Shown here piece after piece: positions 58,718-64,000 of a DNA stretch of 64,000 nucleotides. Each line of letters starts with the position of its first letter. Positions within the stretch are counted from its first letter, which is position 1. This stretch comes from Paracoccus versutus (GTDB lineage Bacteria > Pseudomonadota > Alphaproteobacteria > Rhodobacterales > Rhodobacteraceae). Below the pieces are notes generated by a model. It worked only from the letters and a program-made list of their open reading frames with translations, did not search any database and was not told the origin of the DNA. The stretch is taken from contig NZ_JRKO01000023.1 in the NCBI RefSeq assembly GCF_000763885.1, forward strand, positions 20,676 through 84,675. The letters are read 5' to 3'. The position numbers and the translations under genes were made by a program.

Positions 58718-60490
58718 ATGATGACGAGATTGTTTGCTTTCCTGATGGCCGCGCTGCCGCTGCTGCTCGCCGGATTTCCGGTGGCGGCGCAGGCCCGGCC
58801 CCTGCAACCCCAGGACGCCTTTGCGCTGAGCGTCAGCCCGGCCGAGGATGGCGCGCTGGTGCTGAACTGGCGCATCGCCGAGGGCTACTACCTCTATCGC
58901 AGCGGCTTCGCGGCAGAGGCGGGAGATCGCAGCCTGCCGCTGTCCCTGCCCGAGGGCGAGAGCCATGACGATCCCTATTTCGGCAAAGGCCAGATCTATC
59001 GCGGCGCGGTCGAGGCGCGGCTGGAACGCGCGGGCCAGCCCGTCACCCTGCGCTGGCAGGGTTGCCAGCAGGACGGCATCTGCTATGCGCCGCAAAGCGT
59101 GCGGCTGGATGCGGAGGGCAGGGTGCTGGCGGATAAGGGTGCCGGCGGCTCGGGCTGGAGCCCGTGGCCCGCGGATGGCGTGGCGGTTTCCGATGGCGGG
59201 CTGACCCTGGCGCAGGATCAGGGGCTGGTGCAGGGCCTGGCCGCGCGCGGCGGCGGGGCGCTGGTGATCGCCGGTTTCCTGGGCTTCGGGCTGCTGCTGG
59301 CCTTCACGCCCTGCGTCTTTCCGATGTTTCCCATCGTCGCCGGAATGCTGGCCGGGCAGGGCGAGAGCCTGACCGCAAGGCGCGGGTTGGTCCTGACGGG
59401 CGCTTATGTGCTGGCGATGGCGGCGGCCTTCGGGCTGCTGGGCGTGGCGGCGGCATGGTCGGGGGCGAACCTGCAGATGGTGCTGCAATCGCCCGCCGCC
59501 ACCGCGGTCGTCGCGGCGCTTTTCGTGGCGCTGGCCCTGTCGATGTTCGGGTTTTACGACCTGCAGCTGCCGCAGGCGCTGCAAGCCCGCCTGGGCCGTA
59601 TCGGCGGCCGCCGCGGCTCGGTCGGCGGGGCGATGCTGCTGGGGTTCACCTCGGCGCTGATCGTCGGGCCCTGCGTGACCGCGCCGCTGGCCGGGGCGCT
59701 GCTTTATATCGCGCAGACCGGCGAGGTGATGCTGGGCGCGGCGGCGCTGTTCGCGCTGGGGCTGGGGCAGGGGTTGCCGCTGCTGGCCATCGGGATTTTC
59801 GGCCCGCGCATCCTGCCCGGCAGCGGCGGCTGGATGGAGGGTGCCAAGCGCGCCTTCGGGGTGATCTTCCTGGGCTTCGCGATCTGGCTGGCGGGGCGGG
59901 AGCTGCCGGGGCCGGTCACGCTGGCGCTCTGGGCCGTGCTGCTGGTCGGAACGGCGGTCTTCCTGGGTGCGCTGGACCGGCTGGAGGGCGATGCTTCGCG
60001 GGGCCGCCGGCTTGGCGCGACGCTGGCGGTGCTGCTGCTGTTCGCCGGGCTGATGCAGGGCTTCGGCGCGGCGCTTGGGGCGCAAGATCCGCTGCGGCCG
60101 CTGGCACCGCTGGCGGGCGCCGCGCCGGCCGAGGCGCAATTCGCCTCCGTCACCACCCGCGCAGGGCTGGATCGGGCGCTGGCGCAGGCCGAGGGTAGGC
60201 CGGCGCTGCTTTACGTCACCGCCGACTGGTGCGTGACCTGCCGCGCCATCGAGCGCGGGCCTCTGGCCGATCCCGCCGTCCATGCCGCGCTGGCCGGCTT
60301 GGCGGCGATCAAGCTGGATGTCAGCACCTTCGACGCCGAGGCGCAGGCACTGATGCGGGATCTTGCCGCCGCCGGGCCGCCGACCATGGTCTTTCTCGAC
60401 GCCAGCCGCGCCGAGGCCGCGGGCAGCCGCCTGGTCGGCGCAATGGACAGCGCCGCGCTGCTGGCCTCGATCGGGAAGGTGGCCCGATGA
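58718..60490 (+). CDS. dsbD: Thiol:disulfide interchange protein DsbD
   Basis: A 590-residue full-length three-domain DsbD. After a signal peptide (about 1-25) an N-terminal Ig-like domain holds WQGCQQDGICYAP (two Cys, about 112-124). The eight-helix membrane domain has LAFTPCVFPMFPI (about 197-209) and IVGPCVTAPLAG (about 311-322). The C-terminal thioredoxin domain has TADWCVTCRAIE (about 502-513). It carries reducing power from cytoplasmic thioredoxin to periplasmic thiol proteins. It heads an operon with a TlpA-like protein, an L,D-transpeptidase and two DsbA-fold proteins. Confidence 0.95.
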   Translation: MMTRLFAFLMAALPLLLAGFPVAAQARPLQPQDAFALSVSPAEDGALVLNWRIAEGYYLYRSGFAAEAGDRSLPLSLPEGESHDDPYFGKGQIYRGAVEARLERAGQPVTLRWQGCQQDGICYAPQSVRLDAEGRVLADKGAGGSGWSPWPADGVAVSDGGLTLAQDQGLVQGLAARGGGALVIAGFLGFGLLLAFTPCVFPMFPIVAGMLAGQGESLTARRGLVLTGAYVLAMAAAFGLLGVAAAWSGANLQMVLQSPAATAVVAALFVALALSMFGFYDLQLPQALQARLGRIGGRRGSVGGAMLLGFTSALIVGPCVTAPLAGALLYIAQTGEVMLGAAALFALGLGQGLPLLAIGIFGPRILPGSGGWMEGAKRAFGVIFLGFAIWLAGRELPGPVTLALWAVLLVGTAVFLGALDRLEGDASRGRRLGATLAVLLLFAGLMQGFGAALGAQDPLRPLAPLAGAAPAEAQFASVTTRAGLDRALAQAEGRPALLYVTADWCVTCRAIERGPLADPAVHAALAGLAAIKLDVSTFDAEAQALMRDLAAAGPPTMVFLDASRAEAAGSRLVGAMDSAALLASIGKVAR

Positions 60491-61287
60491 ACGCGATCTC
60501 GATCGGCCCGCTGGTCTTCGACGGCGCGCGTTTCGCCGCAGTCGTGGCGTTGCTGCTGTTCTTCGCGGCAATCGAGATCGCGGCGCGGCTGCAAAAGAGC
60601 GATGCGTCCCGATGGGCGGGATTTGCCGTGCTGGCCTGGATCGCAGCCGCGCGCATGGGTTTCGTCGTCGCCAACTGGCCCAGCTTTGCCGATCATCCTC
60701 TGGATGCGATCAAGCTGTGGCAGGGAGGCTTCCTGCCCGCTGCCGGCTGGGCCGGCGGCAGCGCCGTTTTCCTGTTGGCGCTGTTGCGACGGGCGCGAGG
60801 CGCGGTCCTGCCGCTTGCTCTTGGCAGCGCGGCGGCGCTGGCCGGGCATCAGGCCGTCATCGCCACCCTGACACGTCCGGCGGTCACGATCCCGGACATG
60901 CAACTGATCGCGCTGGACGGGCGCGGCGTGCACCTGGGCGGACGCGACTGGCCGGTGGTTCTGAACCTCTGGGCGACCTGGTGCCCGCCCTGCCGGCGCG
61001 AGATGCCGATGATGACCGAACTGGCCGCCAAGACGCCCGGCGTCGATTTCGTCTTCGCCAATCAGGGCGAGGAGGCCGAACAGGTCGTGGCCTTCCTGAA
61101 GGCCGAGGGCCTGCCCGCCGAGGGCATGATCCGCGATCCGCATGGCCGGCTGATGGGGGCGCTGAATGCGGTCGGCCTGCCCTCGACGCTGGTCTTCGAC
61201 GCCAGGGGGCGGCTGGTCGCGGCGCAGACGGGCGAGATCTCGCGCGCCGCCCTGACCCGGATGATCGCGCAAGCGACAGGAGAATGA
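60487..61287 (+). CDS. TlpA-like membrane-anchored thioredoxin
   Basis: A 266-residue protein overlapping dsbD by ATGA. The first about 130 residues contain about four hydrophobic helices (VALLLFFAAIEIAARL, FAVLAWIAAARMGFVV, then WAGGSAVFLLALL). The rest is a periplasmic thioredoxin domain with WATWCPPCRREMPMM (about 160-174) and a cis-Pro loop GLPSTLVFD. A multi-helix anchor fused to TlpA is less common than a single helix. It probably receives electrons from DsbD and reduces a partner, possibly the L,D-transpeptidase or the DsbA-like proteins of the operon. Confidence 0.88.
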   Translation: MNAISIGPLVFDGARFAAVVALLLFFAAIEIAARLQKSDASRWAGFAVLAWIAAARMGFVVANWPSFADHPLDAIKLWQGGFLPAAGWAGGSAVFLLALLRRARGAVLPLALGSAAALAGHQAVIATLTRPAVTIPDMQLIALDGRGVHLGGRDWPVVLNLWATWCPPCRREMPMMTELAAKTPGVDFVFANQGEEAEQVVAFLKAEGLPAEGMIRDPHGRLMGALNAVGLPSTLVFDARGRLVAAQTGEISRAALTRMIAQATGE

Positions 61288-61289
61288 CG

Positions 61290-62048
61290 ATGAACCCGAT
61301 ACGATCCGCATGGGCGGGCGCGGCCCTGCTGGCGCTGGCGGCCTGCGCCTCGACCGAACCGACAGCCCCCGCCGATCCGCCGCCGCCCGCCGTCAGTCCC
61401 GAGATGGCGGCCATGTATGGCGCGATGGACGACAACGGCCACCATATCCCTGCCGTCGATCCGAAGCTGCTGACCGGGGACAAGGCGCGGCAGGTGGTGG
61501 ATTACTGGAGCGACGAAAAGCCCGGCACGATCATCGTCGATCCCCATGCCCGCTATCTCTATCAGGTCCGGCCCGGCAACCAGGCGATGCGCTATGCCGT
61601 CGCCGTGGGCGCGGCCGGCTATGGCTTCACCGGCGAGGCGCATATCCCCTATCAGCGCGATTGGCCAAGCTGGAAGCCCACCGACAACATGGTCGCGACC
61701 CAGCCCGAGCTTTACGGCCCGGTCGAGCAGGGGCTGGAAGGCGGCATCGACAACCCGATGGGCGCCCGCGCGCTCTATCTGCACAACGGCCGGGGCGATA
61801 CCTATTACCGCATCCACGGCACCATGGACCCGGCCTCGATCGGGCAGGCGACCTCGGCGGGCTGCATCCGGCTGTTCAACCAGGACATCATCCACCTCGC
61901 CGGACAGACCGGCAGCATGACCAAGGTTGTCGTGCTGAGCGAGGCGGAATCCGGCAAGGGCACGGTGCCGCCGGGCCAGCCCTTGCCGCAACCCGCGCCC
62001 CCGGATGCGCTGGCTGCCGGCCCCGTTCAGACAGGAGGAACGACATGA
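61290..62048 (+). CDS. L,D-transpeptidase (YkuD) lipoprotein
   Basis: A 252-residue protein. ATG 61290 is preferred because AGGAGA lies at proper distance; ATG 61284 is too close to it. A lipobox (LALAACAS) ends the signal. The YkuD domain shows IIVDPHARYLYQVRPGN (about 76-92), YRIHGTMD and TSAGCIRLFNQD (catalytic Cys in the SxGCxR motif). L,D-transpeptidases make 3-3 crosslinks or attach proteins to peptidoglycan through an exposed cysteine. Being encoded among reductive Dsb genes suggests that this cysteine is kept reduced by them. Confidence 0.92.
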   Translation: MNPIRSAWAGAALLALAACASTEPTAPADPPPPAVSPEMAAMYGAMDDNGHHIPAVDPKLLTGDKARQVVDYWSDEKPGTIIVDPHARYLYQVRPGNQAMRYAVAVGAAGYGFTGEAHIPYQRDWPSWKPTDNMVATQPELYGPVEQGLEGGIDNPMGARALYLHNGRGDTYYRIHGTMDPASIGQATSAGCIRLFNQDIIHLAGQTGSMTKVVVLSEAESGKGTVPPGQPLPQPAPPDALAAGPVQTGGTT

Positions 62049-62704
62049 GCATCACCCGACGTCACCTCCTGGCCGGAACAGCCGGCCTTGGCCTGGCGGG
62101 CCTTGTCGGAGGAGCCGTCCTGCTGACCCGGAGCAGGGGAGGCGGGAACGGCGCCAGCGGCACCGCCGCGGCCGAAATGACCGCCAACGACGTGCTGCAC
62201 GATCCCGACAATCCGGTGCTGGGCAACCCCGAGGGCACGCTGACCATCGTCGAATATTTCGATTACCAATGCCCCTACTGCAAGCTGGGCCATGCCATGC
62301 TGACCCGCGTGGTCGGCGAGGACGGCGACATCCGGCTGGTGATGAGGGACTGGCCGATCTTCGGCGCGCCCTCGGTCCTGGCCAGTCAGCTGGTCCTCGG
62401 GGCGGCCGCGATGGGCGATTACGCGCAGGCCCTCAAGGCGCTGATGGCGACCGAAGCCAGGCTCTCCGAGGATCGGATCCGGCAGGTGCTGGGCGACGGC
62501 GGCATCGACACCGGCGCGGCGCTGGCCGCTTATCGAGCGGAACGCGACAAATGGGACGGGCTGCTGGCGCGCAACTCGGCGCAGGCGGCGGCGCTGGGGC
62601 TGCGCGGCACGCCGGCCTTCATCATCGGCCGGACGATCCATCCCGGCGCGCTGGACGAGACGCGCCTGCGCGGTGCCATCGCCCAGGCACGGCGGACGTC
62701 CTGA
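62045..62704 (+). CDS. DsbA-family thiol-disulfide protein, CPYC type
   Basis: A 219-residue protein overlapping the transpeptidase stop by ATGA; GGAGGAACG precedes it. A Tat-like leader (SITRRHLLAGTAGLGLAGLV) is followed by the thioredoxin fold with VEYFDYQCPYCKLGH (active-site CPYC, about 68-82), a helical insert and the cis-Pro loop GLRGTPAFIIG. CPYC is typical of DsbC/DsbG-like and Scs-type reductive or isomerase proteins. It could work with DsbD to reduce or repair oxidised cysteines. Confidence 0.9.
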   Translation: MSITRRHLLAGTAGLGLAGLVGGAVLLTRSRGGGNGASGTAAAEMTANDVLHDPDNPVLGNPEGTLTIVEYFDYQCPYCKLGHAMLTRVVGEDGDIRLVMRDWPIFGAPSVLASQLVLGAAAMGDYAQALKALMATEARLSEDRIRQVLGDGGIDTGAALAAYRAERDKWDGLLARNSAQAAALGLRGTPAFIIGRTIHPGALDETRLRGAIAQARRTS

Positions 62705-62790
62705 GCAGGATGGTCTACAAAGGGCGGGACATCCCCGCCGCCATCGCTTCCCGGCGCACCCACCGGGGGCGGAACCATGAAGGAGAGATC

Positions 62791-63420
62791 ATGCAACGCC
62801 GTCACCTCGTCCTTGCGGGCGCAAGCCTGCTGGCCCTGCCGGTCCTGCCCCGCACGGGCCTGGCGCAAGAGCGCGCCAACCCGATGCCCGAGGCGCTGCG
62901 CCAGTCGCTGGAACGCGACCCGACCGCCCCGGTTCTGGGCAACCCGCAGGGCGACATCACCCTGTCCGAGTTCTTCGACTACAACTGCCCCTTCTGCCGC
63001 AAGATGGTCGAGCCGATGCACCGGCTGATCACCTCGGACCCGAAGCTGCGGGTGGTGTTTCGCGAATGGCCGGTCTTCGGCGAGGATTCGGATTTCGCGG
63101 CACGGGCCTCGCTGGCCTCGTTGCAACAGGGGCGGTATTGGCAGTTCCATACCGCGCTGTTCCGCACCAGGGGGCGAGTGACCGAGGCCGCCACGATGCG
63201 CGCCGCCCGCGACATCGGCCTCGATACCGCCCGGCTGGAGCGCGATATGGCAGCCGAGCCGGTCGAGCGTCACATCGCCATGAGCCATATGCTGGCCGAG
63301 CACATGGGGCTGATCGGCACCCCCACCTTCGTCGCCGGCGACGAAGGCGCTTTCGGCGAATACAGCCTCGATGACCTGCGCGGGCTGGTCCAGCGCGCAA
63401 GGGAAACGATGGCGACCTAG
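62791..63420 (+). CDS. DsbA-family thiol-disulfide protein, CPFC type
   Basis: A 209-residue protein; AAGGAGAG precedes ATG 62791. A signal peptide (about 1-25, ending GLAQ) leads to LSEFFDYNCPFCRKMVE (active-site CPFC, about 57-73), FREWPVFGEDSD, a helical insert and the cis-Pro loop GLIGTPTFVAG. It is similar in layout to the preceding gene, so the pair probably arose by duplication. Last gene of the dsbD operon, separated by 86 bases. Relatives include the ScsC/DsbA-like proteins of copper-sensitivity suppression. Confidence 0.9.
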   Translation: MQRRHLVLAGASLLALPVLPRTGLAQERANPMPEALRQSLERDPTAPVLGNPQGDITLSEFFDYNCPFCRKMVEPMHRLITSDPKLRVVFREWPVFGEDSDFAARASLASLQQGRYWQFHTALFRTRGRVTEAATMRAARDIGLDTARLERDMAAEPVERHIAMSHMLAEHMGLIGTPTFVAGDEGAFGEYSLDDLRGLVQRARETMAT

Positions 63421-63873
63421 AGCCGCCCGTCAGAACGGCCGGTTGTCGAGAGCCTTGCCCCAGGCTTGTCGCCGGCAAGGCGCACGGCTTCGGGGCGTCG
63501 CGGCCAATCCGCCACGCAGGGAGCGGTTGGGCCGATCGCGCAGGACCATGCTGACCCCGAACTCATCCGGGCCATCGCTGCGGGCTGGACCCCATGCCGC
63601 GCCGATCTTCTCCGCCGCCGGGCGCAGGATCCGTTGCCTGTCAGCAAAGGAGCCGCTCGCCCTCCCTCGGCACCTCGGACGGAAACCGTAGATTCCGTGG
63701 TCATCACGATTGGGTATGAGCTTGACGGCGAGTGCTTCGGAAGCGAAGCGATGGCAGGTTGGGAGGCGGCACGGGAACAGGCGGGCAAGGCCTTCGCCGG
63801 TTTCCCCGCTGCTTGCCTCCGGCGGGGATATTTGTCCACGGAGGAACGGGGCTGGGGGTTGGGGGGCGCTGTT
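63421..63873. other. Gap without recognisable gene
   Basis: This 453-base gap separates the convergent DsbA-like and purU genes. GCCTTGCC and GGCAAGGC near 63452-63475 could pair as an 8-base stem acting as a terminator. Open frames here have no family signature and look like chance frames. Confidence 0.45.
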
Positions 63874-64000
63874 TCACCCCATTCTTTCGGATGCGTAGCT
63901 TCCTGGCGAGGCGGGGAAGACCACAGTCTTGTTGCCGTTGAGGAACACCCGGCGGTGGATATGGGCGTGGATGGCGCGGGCCAGGACCTGGCTTTCGACG
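63874..64000 (-). CDS. purU: Formyltetrahydrofolate deformylase PurU, 3' end only
   Basis: Reading leftward from the window edge: VESQVLARAIHAHIHRRVFL, then NGNKTVVFP and a ten-residue tail to TGA at 63876-63874. This is the C-terminal segment of PurU (typical VESRVLARAV...RVFLNGNKTVVF). PurU releases formate from 10-formyl-THF for purine synthesis. The tail is slightly longer than usual. The catalytic part lies outside the window. Confidence 0.8.
   Translation of the reverse strand, partial: VESQVLARAIHAHIHRRVFLNGNKTVVFPASPGSYASERMG

Noticed and set aside
63417..63839. Minus-strand frame of 140 residues before purU
   Set aside because: Composition is Ser/Arg/Ala-rich with no recognisable domain, and the position between convergent genes favours a non-coding gap.

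Overview
The window is very GC-rich and densely coded, with many 4-base ATGA gene overlaps. It reads as an alphaproteobacterium of the Paracoccus/Rhodobacter type. Support for this includes a perfect FNR/FnrP-type box, a urt/ure urea block with hupE/ureJ inserted, and the remains of a catechol/salicyl-oxazoline siderophore system that resembles parabactin biosynthesis. The genus is inferred, not proven.

Layout. 1-5800: iron-chelate uptake, with a siderophore-interacting reductase (partial), an ABC ATPase, an IclR regulator, a TonB receptor and an NtaA/SnaA-type flavin monooxygenase. A 29-base motif is shared by two of its promoters. 5975-9592: an unknown gene, a 166-bp tandem triplication over two convergent gene ends, and an electrophile-response set (DJ-1/PfpI, old yellow enzyme, MerR). 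10132-16479: an FNR-box-preceded operon feoA(tandem)-feoB-feoC plus an HMA-like protein, two small membrane proteins and a P1B-type ATPase. This matches the recently described ferrosome (fez) operons and is the most notable system here. 16609-23682: a Liv-type ABC transporter, an Asp/Glu (hydantoin) racemase, an exported racemase-fold protein lacking both catalytic cysteines, and a GntR regulator. 23765-25437: MFS exporter and MarR. 25623-28270: a secreted caspase-like/Sel1 protein and a Gly/Ser-rich lipoprotein. 28541-34478: urtABCDE. 34863-40258: ureD-A-J-B-C-E-F-G.

40322-48691 is a decayed siderophore island: a frameshifted TonB receptor that has also lost its stop, a frameshifted and 3'-truncated DHB-AMP ligase, an NRPS remnant (Cy-A-PCP-C) and a carrier-protein stub, ending at a TetR gene. 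Two deletion scars can be placed, one tail-to-tail and one head-to-head. The cell therefore seems to have lost siderophore production while keeping uptake (1-5800) and Fe(II) import/storage (10-16 kb).

48692-52628 is a sparser accessory stretch with small hypotheticals, then an amidase and an orphan TRAP binding protein. 52809-63420 looks like copper/thiol stress: DUF411, a small Cys/His-rich protein, a DUF305-YVTN fusion, an aldo/keto reductase, a two-component system, and a divergent operon dsbD-tlpA-L,D-transpeptidase-two DsbA-like proteins. That operon suggests a dedicated periplasmic reducing route that may protect the transpeptidase cysteine. The window ends in the 3' end of purU. I saw no tRNA, rRNA, CRISPR array or intact insertion sequence.
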